From positions 1 to 37,472 of the forward strand of contig CALFFK010000025.1 in assembly GCA_937957975.1 (NCBI GenBank): a DNA stretch of 37,472 nucleotides, in the 5' to 3' direction. Origin of the DNA: an uncultured Neomegalonema sp. Lineage in GTDB: Bacteria; Pseudomonadota; Alphaproteobacteria; Rhodobacterales; Rhodobacteraceae. Numbering within the stretch: the stretch's first letter is position 1; each line of letters begins with the position of its first letter. A program made the position numbers and the translations under genes. Shown piece by piece: positions 8,542-17,611 of this stretch. The notes below the pieces were generated by a model, which saw only the letters and a program-made list of their open reading frames with translations, did not search any database and was not told the DNA's origin.

Positions 8542-9285
8542 ATGAGCGATGATCCTGCCCAAATCGATACATCAATGAGGTGGTCGCGGGTACTGCTCAA
8601 GATTTCGGGCGAGGCGCTGATGGGCGATCAGGGCTACGGGGTTCATCCGCCAACGGTCAACCGGATCGCGCAGGAGATTTATGCGGTTCAGCAGCAAGGC
8701 ATAGAAATCTGCCTTGTGATCGGGGGCGGGAATATCTTTCGCGGACTATCTGCCGCCGCGTCGGGCATGGAGCGGGCCTCCGCCGATTATGTGGGGATGC
8801 TCGCAACCGTTATGAACGCGCTGGCAATGCAAAGCGCGCTGGAGGCGCTGGGCGCGGAAACGCGCGTGATGTCGGCCATTCCCATGCAAGCGGTCTGTGA
8901 ACCTTATATCCGCCGAAAGGGAATGCGGCATCTGGAGGAAGGGCGCATTGCGATCTTCGCTGCCGGGATCGGCAATCCGTTCTTTACCACCGATACCGCC
9001 GCTGCATTGCGCGCCATCGAGATGGGCTGCGATGCCTTGCTGAAAGGGACGCAGGTGGATGGGGTCTATGATTCCGATCCGAAAAAAAACCCCGATGCGA
9101 AACGCTTTGATACGGTCAGTTACCAACAGGTGCTTGCCGACAATCTGAATGTGATGGATGCAACGGCTATCGCGCTTGCGCGGGATAATAAGTTGCCCGT
9201 CGTCGTCTTTGACCTGCATCAGAAAGGCGGATTCGCCTCGGTCTTGTCGGGTGAAGGAAAATCAACCATTGTACAAGAGAGCTGA
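8542..9285 (+). CDS. pyrH: UMP kinase
   Basis: PyrH converts UMP to UDP with ATP and is essential for pyrimidine nucleotide supply. The 247-residue protein has the amino-acid-kinase fold signatures: [11 protein letters not shown] at 18-28, the nucleotide loop [10 protein letters not shown], and [21 protein letters not shown] followed by [18 protein letters not shown] in the C-terminal half. Length matches the bacterial enzyme. The ATG at 8542 has AAAGG about eight bases upstream; a GTG further up would add residues unlike the family. It opens the conserved cluster and lies 18 bases before frr. The rpsB-tsf pair that precedes pyrH in many bacteria is not immediately upstream. Confidence 0.97.
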   Translation: MSDDPAQIDTSMRWSRVLLKISGEALMGDQGYGVHPPTVNRIAQEIYAVQQQGIEICLVIGGGNIFRGLSAAASGMERASADYVGMLATVMNALAMQSALEALGAETRVMSAIPMQAVCEPYIRRKGMRHLEEGRIAIFAAGIGNPFFTTDTAAALRAIEMGCDALLKGTQVDGVYDSDPKKNPDAKRFDTVSYQQVLADNLNVMDATAIALARDNKLPVVVFDLHQKGGFASVLSGEGKSTIVQES

Positions 9286-9303
9286 ACGGCATGGGTTTTT
9301 CCG

Positions 9304-9870
9304 ATGAGTGACGATACCGATATTGATCTGGACGATCTGGTTCGCCGGATGGAGGGCGCGCTGACTGCCCTGCGCGGTGAATTTGCAAGCCTGCGGACAG
9401 GGCGGGCCACCGCGAGTATGCTTGATCCGGTGATGGTAGATGCCTATGGGGCGAACACACCGCTCAATCAGGTGGGAACGATCAACGTGCCTGAGCCGCG
9501 CATGGTCACTATCGCGGTCTGGGACAAGGGACTCATCAAGGCGGTCGAAAAGGCGCTGCGCGAGTCTGGCCTTGGGATCAATCCGCAGGTGGATGGCACG
9601 CTGTTCCGTCTGCCGATCCCCGAATTGAACGAGGAACGTCGTGCTGAACTGGCCAAGGTCGCCGCAAAATATGCCGAATCCGCGCGAGTCTCCATTCGCA
9701 ACGTGCGCCGCGACGGCATGGATCAGGTGAAAAAAGCGAAGAATGCCTCTGACATCTCGGAAGATGACCAAAAACTTTACTCTGATGAAATACAGGAAAT
9801 GACAGACAAGCATATCGCTGAAGTCGATGAGGCGCTGTCCGCGAAGGAAAAGGAAATCATGCAGGTTTGA
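9304..9870 (+). CDS. frr: Ribosome recycling factor
   Basis: RRF splits post-termination ribosomes together with EF-G. The 188-residue protein aligns along its whole length with the family. Visible blocks are [20 protein letters not shown], the [14 protein letters not shown] strand, and the helical end [21 protein letters not shown] followed by [17 protein letters not shown]. It carries the two-domain L-shaped layout: a three-helix bundle made from both ends, with a small beta domain in the middle. It follows pyrH by 18 bases. The upstream ATG at 9291 is out of frame, so the ATG at 9304 is the start. Confidence 0.97.
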   Translation: MSDDTDIDLDDLVRRMEGALTALRGEFASLRTGRATASMLDPVMVDAYGANTPLNQVGTINVPEPRMVTIAVWDKGLIKAVEKALRESGLGINPQVDGTLFRLPIPELNEERRAELAKVAAKYAESARVSIRNVRRDGMDQVKKAKNASDISEDDQKLYSDEIQEMTDKHIAEVDEALSAKEKEIMQV

Positions 9871-9930
9871 TCCTTCGCTTGCGCTTTCGCCTCCAACCGC
9901 CGGTCCAAGGGCCACAACAGAAAGAGTCCC

Positions 9931-10707
9931 ATGCGTAGATTGTTGCCTGGCCGCACTGCTCCGGCGGTGGATGAAACGCCGAAAACCGGCGATACCAAAC
10001 CATTGCCCGGCCATGTGGCAATCATCATGGATGGGAACGGACGCTGGGCCACGGGGCGCGGATTGCCGCGAATCGCGGGTCACAAGCGTGGAATCAACTC
10101 GGTGCGCAAGATCACCCGCCACGCCAAGGCGCGGGGTGTTAAACATCTGACCCTCTTCGCGTTCTCAACCGAGAACTGGCTGCGCCCGAAGGAAGAGGTA
10201 CACGGCCTCTTTGATCTGTTCCGTTATTATATGCGCCGGGAGTGCCGCACATTGGCCCGTGAGGGTGTGCGTATTCACTTCATTGGCGATTCGTCCGAGA
10301 TGCCGGACGATATTCAGTCGATGATGGTCGAGGCAGAGAATATGACTGCATCGGGGGATGCGATGACCCTGATCGTTGCGCTCAACTATGGCTCGCGCGC
10401 CGAAATCGTAACGGCGACGCAGCGATTGGCCGCAAAAGTGGCTGCTGGCGAATTGGCCGCCGATGCCATTGATGATGCGGCGATCTCGGCGGAACTGAAC
10501 ACGGCTGATTTCCCCGATCCTGATCTCATCATCCGCACCAGCGGCGAACAGCGGTTGTCGAATTTCCTGTTGTGGCAGGCCGCGTATTCGGAATTCCTGT
10601 TCGTGGATCGCCATTGGCCGGATTTCGATGAACAATCCTTTGATGAATGTCTGACGCTTTATTGCGAGCGCGACCGCCGGTTTGGCGGGCTTCGCAAGTC
10701 AGGATAA
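9931..10707 (+). CDS. uppS: Undecaprenyl diphosphate synthase (cis-prenyltransferase)
   Basis: UppS condenses isopentenyl diphosphate units onto farnesyl diphosphate to make the C55 lipid carrier for peptidoglycan and surface polysaccharide. The 258-residue protein has the diagnostic IIMDGNGRWA at 31-40, with the metal-binding Asp34, then the FAFSTENWLRP motif and the C-terminal DLIIRTSGEQRLSNFLLWQ and YSEFLF blocks. About 25 polar residues precede the catalytic domain and are probably unstructured. It lies between frr and cdsA in the standard order. The product feeds the cell-wall and glycan pathways also represented in this window. Confidence 0.96.
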   Translation: MRRLLPGRTAPAVDETPKTGDTKPLPGHVAIIMDGNGRWATGRGLPRIAGHKRGINSVRKITRHAKARGVKHLTLFAFSTENWLRPKEEVHGLFDLFRYYMRRECRTLAREGVRIHFIGDSSEMPDDIQSMMVEAENMTASGDAMTLIVALNYGSRAEIVTATQRLAAKVAAGELAADAIDDAAISAELNTADFPDPDLIIRTSGEQRLSNFLLWQAAYSEFLFVDRHWPDFDEQSFDECLTLYCERDRRFGGLRKSG

Positions 10708-10737
10708 TCCAGTGAAACGCGCGCAGGTCTTTTTCTG

Positions 10738-11547
10738 ATGCATTTTGGGTCCGATTTGCGCCAACGGGTGATTTCGGGAGCCTTGCTGGCCGGGGCAGCG
10801 GTTATTGCTGTGGTACTGGGCGGTTGGATTTGCGCCTTGTTCGTTGCGCTTGGCACGGGTGTCATGGCGTGGGAATTGACCCGGATGACGCGCGGCGGGC
10901 CGGGGTTCGGGCGACCGGATGCGATCCTTGCCGTTGCGGCGGGTGCTGCTGCGCCGCTTATCGCTGAGGGATTCGGACTGGTTTCGGCATTGGCGGTGGC
11001 GACCGCGCTGTCTGTGGTTGCGGGGATCTGGCTGGCGCGAAAGACGCCCCGGCCTGACCTGCTGGTCCTTGGTATCTTTTTGCTCGCCTCTGCGGGCGCG
11101 TTCTTTATTTGGATGCGCGATCTGGATGGGCATGGTTTGTCGATTGCTGTCTGGTTGGCCCTTGTGGTCGCGGCGGCGGATATGGGCGGCTATTTCGTGG
11201 GGCGGGCCATTGGTGGGCCAAAGCTTGCGCCGACCCTCAGCCCGAACAAGACGCGATCCGGTGCCATTGGCGGGATCGTTTTTGCCGTGGCGGTGTCAGC
11301 CGTCTTTGCGCTGGTGATGGGGGGTAGCCCCTTGATCCTCGCGGTGATTGCTGCATTGACAGCCATTGTCTCGCAAGTGGGTGATTTGGTGGAATCAAAG
11401 ACAAAACGCCGATTTGGCGTGAAGGATTCAAGCGCGCTGATCCCCGGCCATGGTGGTGTACTGGACCGTTTCGATGCCCTTGTTGCGGCGTCACTATTTG
11501 TCGGGATTGTCTTGATGCTGGCCCCTTCGCTGACTTCCCAATGGTAG
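10738..11547 (+). CDS. cdsA: Phosphatidate cytidylyltransferase (CDP-diglyceride synthase)
   Basis: CdsA makes CDP-diacylglycerol from phosphatidate and CTP, the branch point of phospholipid synthesis. The protein is a 269-residue polytopic membrane protein with about seven hydrophobic helices. The family signature is complete at residues 220-246: SKTKRRFGVKDSSALIPG followed by HGGVLDRFD, with the Asp residues that bind the metal. DMGGYFVGRAIGG at about 150 is also typical. The stop overlaps the start of dxr by seven bases, which suggests translational coupling. Confidence 0.95.
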   Translation: MHFGSDLRQRVISGALLAGAAVIAVVLGGWICALFVALGTGVMAWELTRMTRGGPGFGRPDAILAVAAGAAAPLIAEGFGLVSALAVATALSVVAGIWLARKTPRPDLLVLGIFLLASAGAFFIWMRDLDGHGLSIAVWLALVVAAADMGGYFVGRAIGGPKLAPTLSPNKTRSGAIGGIVFAVAVSAVFALVMGGSPLILAVIAALTAIVSQVGDLVESKTKRRFGVKDSSALIPGHGGVLDRFDALVAASLFVGIVLMLAPSLTSQW

Positions 11548-12725
11548 CGCGCAGAACTGTTTCCGTCTTTGGCGCAACCGGATCGGTGGGGCGCAGCACG
11601 CTTGACGTGATCGCTGCCCATGGTGGGGCAGAGGCATGGGACGTGCAGGTATTGACCGGCGGTTCGAATGCGGCGTTGCTGGCCGAACAGGCGAAGGCCG
11701 TGCGCGCAAGACGGGCCGTCATCCAGAATGAACAGGCTTTACCCGCCTTGCGCGAGGCATTGTCCGGCACCGGGATCGAGGCGGCGGCAGGGGATGCGGC
11801 GCTGGTGGATGCGGCGGGCGAGCGCGTGGATGTTTGTTTGTCGGCCATCGCGGGCGCAGCGGGGCTTGCCCCGACATTGGCCGCGATCCGGGCCGGATCG
11901 ACTCTCGCGCTGGCGAACAAGGAATCCATGGTCTGCGCGGGGGAGCTTGTCCGACGGGAGGTCGCGAAGGCCGGTACGCGAATCCTGCCCGTTGATTCCG
12001 AACACAGCGCGATCTTTCAGGTTCTCGAAGAACGACAGTCAGACGCCATTGACCGAATCATACTTACCGCCTCCGGGGGACCATTCCGCACGTTTTCACT
12101 GGAACAGATGCGCACTGTGACCCCCGAAAACGCTATCGCGCATCCGCAATGGTCGATGGGGGTGGCAATCTCGCTTGATTCGGCGACAATGTTTAACAAG
12201 GGGCTGGAGTTGATCGAGGCAGATCAGCTTTTCCCGGTTGATTCCCGAAAAATTGAAATTTTGGTTCATCCGCAATCAATCATTCATTCCATGGTTGGGT
12301 ATCGTGACGGCTCGATCCTCGCTCAGCTCGGTACGCCGGATATGCGCACGCCCGTGGCTTATGCCCTTGGATGGCCAAAACGGGTGGATGCGCCGGTTGA
12401 ACATCTTGATTTCGTGGCGCTTTCGCGGCTTGATTTTGAAGCTCCTGATGAAATCCGCTTTCCGGCCCTGCGCATTGCGCGCGAAGCCATGCACGCGGGG
12501 GGGCTTGCACCCTGTGCCATGAATGGTGCCAAAGAAGTCGCAGCCCAGGCTTTTCTGGATGGGCAGATACCCTTTCTTGAAATTGCCGTGGTTGTAGAGT
12601 GTGTGATGGAGTCAATCGACCATGGCTCCGCTGCCGCATCGCTGGATGATGTGATCGCTGCTGACCAAGGGGCGCGGACGCTTGCACGCGAAGTCATGCA
12701 GCGCCGCGTTCGCAAGTTCGCCTGA
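11541..12725 (+). CDS. dxr: 1-deoxy-D-xylulose 5-phosphate reductoisomerase
   Basis: Dxr converts DXP to 2-C-methyl-D-erythritol 4-phosphate with NADPH, the first committed step of the non-mevalonate isoprenoid pathway that supplies UppS. The 394-residue protein has the NADPH loop FGATGSVGRSTLD at the N-terminus, the ALANKESMVCAG block, the metal-binding DSEHSAIFQ, the flexible-loop ASGGPFR, and MFNKGLELIEA with its catalytic residues. The C-terminal helical domain is complete. The ATG at 11541 lies inside the end of cdsA. Length is normal. Confidence 0.96.
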   Translation: MVARRTVSVFGATGSVGRSTLDVIAAHGGAEAWDVQVLTGGSNAALLAEQAKAVRARRAVIQNEQALPALREALSGTGIEAAAGDAALVDAAGERVDVCLSAIAGAAGLAPTLAAIRAGSTLALANKESMVCAGELVRREVAKAGTRILPVDSEHSAIFQVLEERQSDAIDRIILTASGGPFRTFSLEQMRTVTPENAIAHPQWSMGVAISLDSATMFNKGLELIEADQLFPVDSRKIEILVHPQSIIHSMVGYRDGSILAQLGTPDMRTPVAYALGWPKRVDAPVEHLDFVALSRLDFEAPDEIRFPALRIAREAMHAGGLAPCAMNGAKEVAAQAFLDGQIPFLEIAVVVECVMESIDHGSAAASLDDVIAADQGARTLAREVMQRRVRKFA

Positions 12726-12741
12726 TACGAGGATTGCAGAT

Positions 12742-14085
12742 ATGGGCTTCATCGAACAGATTCCGCTGATTGGTTCGACACTGTACTACCTGCTGCCATT
12801 CATGTTCGTCCTCGGAATCGTGGTCGCTGTGCATGAATACGGGCATTACATCGTCGCCAAATGGTGCGGTGTTCACTCGGATGTCTTTTCGCTTGGCTTT
12901 GGACCGGAATTGTATGGTTGGGATGACAGCAAGGGGACACGCTGGAAGCTGTGCCTGATTCCCCTTGGCGGGTATGTGAAGTTTCGCGGCGATGCGGATG
13001 CGGCAAGCGCGCGCGCCGATGACGAGGCCATTCAGGAAATGACGGAAGCGGAGCTTGCGGCCTCCTTCCCGCGTGCATCGTTGTTGCGGCGGGCGCTGAT
13101 CGTTGCGGCGGGGCCGGTATTCAACTTCGTGTTGGCGGCCCTGATCTTTGGCGGGGTGGCGATGGTTTCGGGGCTGCCCTCCGACAAGCCGGTGGTCGGC
13201 GTGGTTATCGAGGATACCGACGGGGCCAAGGCCGGGTTTCTGAAGGGCGACCGCATCCTTTCGGTGGACGGGGTGGCAGTCGAGACTTTCCGCGAGTTTG
13301 GAACCGCCGCTCTGGACGACAGGGGAGGTCGTCGCGAAGTTGATATTGAGCGAGACGGTCGCCGCATGATGATCCCTTTCGAGATCGTCAGCCCTGTAAC
13401 CCTGGCCAGTGTAACCGATGGCGCCGCGCGCGATGCGGGCTTGCAGGCAGGGGACGCGATACTGTCCATTGATGGCACGAAAATTCGTGTCTTTGAGGAT
13501 CTTCGCAAGGCGGTGCTGGCCTCTGACGGGAATCCGCTCGACGTAGAGGTTGGACGGGATGATGAGACGCTGCGCGTCGAATTGATTCCGCGCAGAAACG
13601 AGGTAACGGACGAAGATGGCAACCCCGAAACACGCTGGTTGATCGGCGTGACGGGCGGCTCGTCTTTTGGTCTGGGGTCTTCCCTTGAACGGGCAGGGCC
13701 ACTTGAGGCCGCAAAATACGGCGTCAATGCCACCGTCAATATCATCACCAGCTCGATGAGCTTCATTGCTGATATATTCCGGGGGCGGGGCGATTCTGCT
13801 GATCTTGGTGGACCCATTCGCATTGCGGAGGTTTCCGGCGATGCGGCAGATGATGGTTTCGCGTCGCTGATGCGCCTGACGGCGATCCTGTCGGCCTCCA
13901 TCGGCCTCATTAACCTGTTTCCCATTCCTGTTTTGGATGGAGGACATTTACTCTTTTACGGTATCGAAGCCATACGAGGCCGCCCATTGAGCGAACGGAT
14001 GCAGGAAATCGGCTTGACGATTGGGCTTGCGATGGTCGTGATGCTTATGGTGTACGCAACATATAACGACGTTACGCGATTGTGA
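12742..14085 (+). CDS. rseP: RseP family intramembrane site-2 metalloprotease
   Basis: RseP cleaves transmembrane segments, typically the anti-sigma factor RseA or remnant signal peptides, within the inner membrane. The 447-residue protein has HEYGH at 31-35 in the first helix and the third zinc ligand in NLFPIPVLDGGH, with Asp399 in the last third. Two PDZ-like domains lie between, seen as VVGVVIEDTDGAKAGFLKGD and SVTDGAARDAGLQAGDAILS, the second with the usual GD-I-L-S-I-D core. The ATG at 12742 has GAGG upstream; an earlier ATG at 12682 lies inside dxr and would displace the first helix. It sits directly before bamA, the usual order. Confidence 0.95.
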   Translation: MGFIEQIPLIGSTLYYLLPFMFVLGIVVAVHEYGHYIVAKWCGVHSDVFSLGFGPELYGWDDSKGTRWKLCLIPLGGYVKFRGDADAASARADDEAIQEMTEAELAASFPRASLLRRALIVAAGPVFNFVLAALIFGGVAMVSGLPSDKPVVGVVIEDTDGAKAGFLKGDRILSVDGVAVETFREFGTAALDDRGGRREVDIERDGRRMMIPFEIVSPVTLASVTDGAARDAGLQAGDAILSIDGTKIRVFEDLRKAVLASDGNPLDVEVGRDDETLRVELIPRRNEVTDEDGNPETRWLIGVTGGSSFGLGSSLERAGPLEAAKYGVNATVNIITSSMSFIADIFRGRGDSADLGGPIRIAEVSGDAADDGFASLMRLTAILSASIGLINLFPIPVLDGGHLLFYGIEAIRGRPLSERMQEIGLTIGLAMVVMLMVYATYNDVTRL

Positions 14086-14167
14086 TCTCGAAACGGGACG
14101 GTATGATCCGTTCAGTGTTAGAGAAATGACTTTGCGGTATCCCTTATGGGGAGCGCTGGAGGACGAG

Positions 14168-16552
14168 ATGCGAAAGATACTGGGAACGTCGGCACTGGTT
14201 GGGCTGGTTACGCTCGCCTCTGGTATTGCGCCGGGTAAGTTGGCTGCGCAGACCTTCGGCACACTTGCGCAGCAGGCTGTTTCGTCGGGATTGGGCAGCA
14301 CCCTGCCGACTTCGGTTCAGCCCGGTGCTGTCTCGCAGATTCTCGTGGAAGGGAATCAGCGCATCGAACCGGCCACGGTGCTCTCTTATATGACCGTGCG
14401 CCCCGGCGAATCTGCCAACCCCGATGAGATCAATGACAGTGTTCGTGCCCTGTTCGAGACTGGCCTTTTCCGCGATGTGCGAATCGAACCGCGCGGCAAC
14501 GCGCTGGTGGTGGCAGTCGAGGAAAACCCGGTCATCAATCAGATCTCCATTGAGGGGAATGATCGCATTGACGATACGCCCTTACGCGCTCTGCTGACCA
14601 GCCGCGAGCGCCGGGTCTTTACCCGCGCCAAGGCAGAGGCCGATGCCGACGTATTGCTGGAACAATATCGCCGCACGGGCCGCTATGCTGCCAGTGTCGA
14701 ACCGAAGATCATCGAACTGCCACAGAACCGCGTCGATCTGGTCTTCGAGATCGAGGAAGGCCCGATTACTGGCGTCGAAAGCCTGCGATTCATCGGCAAC
14801 ACGAAATTCTCTGACCGCCGTTTGCGACGCGTGGTCTCGACGGATGAATCGACCCTGTTCAACTTTCTATCCGCGACAGATACCTACGACCCCGACCGGC
14901 TGGAACTCGATAAACAGCTTTTGCGGCGCTTCTATCTGTCGAATGGTTATGCCGATTTTGAAATTCTCTCGGCTGTTGCGGAACTTTCACCTGATCGCGA
15001 AGGCTTTTTTCTGACCTTCACCGTTGATGAGGGCGAGCAATACGATTTCGGTCCGATTGACATCGTTTCCAATGCCGAAGGCGTTAATATCGAGGAACTG
15101 CGCTCTCTGATCGTTGCGCGCGAGGGAGCGGATTATGATGTGGAGGACATCGAGGACTCCATTTCGGCACTTACGCTGCGTCTGGGCGAACTCGGCTTCG
15201 CCTTTACACAAATCGATCCTGTGCCGACGAGGGATCAGGAAAACCGCACTCTGGCGGTGACGTTCGAAGTGAATGAGGGCGAGCGTGTCTTTGTTGAACG
15301 GATTGATATTGAAGGAAACTCCCGAACGCTTGACCGGGTGATCCGCCGCGAATTCGAGCTGGTGGAAGGCGATGCCTTCAACGCGCTTCAGGTCCGCCGT
15401 TCACGGGCAAATATCCGGTCACTTGGCTTCTTTAGCGCGACCGATATCACCGCCGAACAAGGCAGTGCGCCCGACCGCGTTGTCCTGAAAACGAAGGTCG
15501 AGGAGCAATCCACCGGCCAGATCAGCTTTGGCCTTGGGTTCTCGACCTCCGACAGCATATCCGGCGAGGTCAGCATCGTGGAGCGCAACCTGCTAGGGCG
15601 GGGTCAGTTCCTGCGGGTTCGGACGCGAATTTCCGGGGCAAACCAGCTTTACGATCTCAGCTTTACGGAACCGCGTTTCCTTGATCGTGATCTGGCAGTC
15701 GGGTTCGACGCCTTTCGCCGGGAGACGAACGATCAGGATACGTCGTCCTTTGACACGCGCAATACCGGCTTTTCGCCACGCATAACCTTTCCGCTTGGGC
15801 GTCATACACGGTTGGCAACCCGCTATCGCATCTCGCAGGACGAGATCATTGATGTGCCGGATAACGCATCGCCGCTTATCCAGAATGACATCGAGGATAA
15901 CATAACGTCTTCCATCGGTTATACGCTTACCCATGACCGGCGAAACGATCCTATCGAGCCGAGCAAGGGATATATTCTTACGCTCGATCAGGATGTGGCA
16001 GGTTTGGGTGGAGATACCCGTTACGTGCGAACCGAAGCATCAGCAAAGGCTTTCACACGCCTCATCTCCGATGAGATCATTGGCAGCATCGAAGTCGCGG
16101 GCGGAGCGATCGTCGGCTTCGGTGGATACGAACCGAATATCTCCGACCGGTTCTTCCTTGGTGGTGACAGCTTCCGGGGCTTTGAGAATTCAGGGCTGGG
16201 ACCGGAAGACCCCTTTACCGAAGATTCGCTTGGCGGCAAATATTACGGCATTGTCCGTACGGAAGTGACCTTCCCGCTGCCGCTACCAGAAGAATACGGT
16301 CTGGCTGGTGGTTTCTTTGCGGATGCCGGAACGGTCTGGGGTCTCGACGAAATAACCTATACTGATCCAAGCATCAATGGCGGCAATCCTGTCACGGTCG
16401 ATGATGGCGCTGAATTGCGGGCTTCTGTCGGAGCGAGTCTTTTCTGGCAATCACCTTTCGGGCCGGTTCGGATGAACTTTTCCCTGCCGATTCTTGAGGA
16501 AGACGGCGACGATGATGAATTCTTCCGCTTTACGGCGGGCACACGCTTCTGA
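14168..16552 (+). CDS. bamA: Outer-membrane assembly factor BamA
   Basis: BamA is the core of the machine that inserts beta-barrel proteins into the outer membrane. From the ATG at 14168 (GGAGGACGAG just upstream) the 794-residue precursor starts with a signal peptide that probably ends near residue 27 (KLAA before QTFG). Five POTRA domains follow from about residue 55 (VSQILVEGNQRI) to about 440, each with the beta-alpha-alpha-beta-beta pattern. The 16-strand barrel comes after, including the loop-6 motif SFRGFENSGLGP and a C-terminal Phe (FRFTAGTRF) that serves as the assembly signal. An ATG at 14126 would put 14 residues before the signal. Confidence 0.96.
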   Translation: MRKILGTSALVGLVTLASGIAPGKLAAQTFGTLAQQAVSSGLGSTLPTSVQPGAVSQILVEGNQRIEPATVLSYMTVRPGESANPDEINDSVRALFETGLFRDVRIEPRGNALVVAVEENPVINQISIEGNDRIDDTPLRALLTSRERRVFTRAKAEADADVLLEQYRRTGRYAASVEPKIIELPQNRVDLVFEIEEGPITGVESLRFIGNTKFSDRRLRRVVSTDESTLFNFLSATDTYDPDRLELDKQLLRRFYLSNGYADFEILSAVAELSPDREGFFLTFTVDEGEQYDFGPIDIVSNAEGVNIEELRSLIVAREGADYDVEDIEDSISALTLRLGELGFAFTQIDPVPTRDQENRTLAVTFEVNEGERVFVERIDIEGNSRTLDRVIRREFELVEGDAFNALQVRRSRANIRSLGFFSATDITAEQGSAPDRVVLKTKVEEQSTGQISFGLGFSTSDSISGEVSIVERNLLGRGQFLRVRTRISGANQLYDLSFTEPRFLDRDLAVGFDAFRRETNDQDTSSFDTRNTGFSPRITFPLGRHTRLATRYRISQDEIIDVPDNASPLIQNDIEDNITSSIGYTLTHDRRNDPIEPSKGYILTLDQDVAGLGGDTRYVRTEASAKAFTRLISDEIIGSIEVAGGAIVGFGGYEPNISDRFFLGGDSFRGFENSGLGPEDPFTEDSLGGKYYGIVRTEVTFPLPLPEEYGLAGGFFADAGTVWGLDEITYTDPSINGGNPVTVDDGAELRASVGASLFWQSPFGPVRMNFSLPILEEDGDDDEFFRFTAGTRF

Positions 16553-16553
16553 C

Positions 16554-17126
16554 ATGCGTGCCGGAATAGGCGTTTTGGGACTTTGTGCCATCCTTCTATC
16601 GGGGGTGGCTGTCAAGGCGCAGGATGCAGAGGGTGATAAACAGCGCGCTCTGGTCCTCATCGTCGATATGCAAAGGATCAAGAGCGACACATCCGCCGGA
16701 CGCGATATGCTGGCCAAACAGGCCGGGATTCGCCAGCGCATTCAGGAGAATCTTGGAGAGCGCCGCGAACGCCTGCGTGACGAGGAAAAACGTCTCGCGG
16801 AGGAACGCGAAAACCTTGACCCTGAAGAGTTTCGCGAACAGGTGCTCGCGTTTGAAAAACAGGTCTTTGCCGATCGTGAATTCTCGGAGCGGGAAAGTCG
16901 GCGTCTGCAACTCGTTCTTTTCCGTGCCTCCGCCATGTTAAAGGAGCGGGCAACGGCTGTTTTGGCCGGGATCATGCGGGAACGGGAGGCGGCAGTGCTG
17001 CTCGACTCAACACAGATCGTTCTAAGCGTTGACAGTCTCGACATCACGGACGAGGCGATCCGGCGATTGGACGAAGTGTTGCCCGCCATGCCAATTGATT
17101 TCACACAACCGGAAGTCGAGCCCTGA
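16554..17126 (+). CDS. ompH: OmpH/Skp family periplasmic chaperone, 190 aa
   Basis: Skp-type chaperones hold unfolded outer-membrane proteins on their way to BamA. From the ATG at 16554, one base after the bamA stop, there is a signal peptide ending near VKAQ. A short beta strand with the family pattern follows (ALVLIVDMQRIKSDTSAGRD). The long charged helical hairpin spans about residues 55-135 and is rich in Glu and Arg (RERLRDEEKRLAEEREN). The sequence returns to a beta element (AAVLLDSTQIVLSVDSLDIT). The last 15 residues are Pro- and acid-rich. This closes the envelope cluster; fabZ, lpxA or lpxD, often next in related bacteria, are not seen. Confidence 0.9.
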   Translation: MRAGIGVLGLCAILLSGVAVKAQDAEGDKQRALVLIVDMQRIKSDTSAGRDMLAKQAGIRQRIQENLGERRERLRDEEKRLAEERENLDPEEFREQVLAFEKQVFADREFSERESRRLQLVLFRASAMLKERATAVLAGIMREREAAVLLDSTQIVLSVDSLDITDEAIRRLDEVLPAMPIDFTQPEVEP

Positions 17127-17191
17127 AGGCCCGTACTTTCCCGCTATACGGTCAGTCGTCAGGATTTCTCTAAGTTAATTAAGGATTTTCA

Positions 17192-17611
17192 ATGCGTTAC
17201 TGGTTGTTCAAGTCCGAGCCTGACAAATGGTCCTGGGATGCTCAGGTCGCGAAGGGCGATGCAGGCGAGGAGTGGGACGGTATCCGCAATTATCAGGCGC
17301 GCAATAATATGCGTGAGATGAAGATTGGCGACCGGGGCTTTTTCTACCACTCCAATGCCGGCAAGGACATTGTTGGAATTGTGGAAGTTTGCGCATTGAG
17401 CCACCCTGACTCGACTACAGATGATGAGCGATGGGATTGTGTTGACATAAAAACCGTGCGCTCCTTCGTGAAGCCTGTAACCCTTGCGCAAATCAAGGAA
17501 AATCCTGAGCTGGAAGGCATCTCTCTGGTGCGCCAGTCGCGCTTGTCGGTTGCGCCGATTACTGCGGATGAATGGAAGATAATCTGCAAGATGGGCGCGA
17601 CGGAACCTTGA
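17192..17611 (+). CDS. EVE-domain protein, 139 aa
   Basis: The whole protein is one EVE domain, a PUA-like fold that recognises modified bases in nucleic acids. The start MRYWLFKSEPDKWSWD and the block WDGIRNYQARNNMREMKIGD are diagnostic, followed by FFYHSNAGKDIVGIVEV. Length is normal for stand-alone bacterial members. AAGGA at 17178-17182 precedes the ATG at 17192. Some EVE proteins take part in defence against modified phage DNA, but single-domain copies like this occur widely in alphaproteobacteria and may be housekeeping. Its stop overlaps the next start (TTGA). Confidence 0.9.
   Translation: MRYWLFKSEPDKWSWDAQVAKGDAGEEWDGIRNYQARNNMREMKIGDRGFFYHSNAGKDIVGIVEVCALSHPDSTTDDERWDCVDIKTVRSFVKPVTLAQIKENPELEGISLVRQSRLSVAPITADEWKIICKMGATEP

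Noticed and set aside
12694-13947. Minus-strand open frame of 417 codons
   Set aside because: It is antisense to rseP, whose HEYGH, PDZ and LDGG motifs are on the plus strand.
17192-17611. EVE-domain gene as part of a phage-defence island
   Set aside because: No restriction, toxin or other defence gene is near. The neighbours are envelope and glycosyltransferase genes, so a housekeeping role is simpler.
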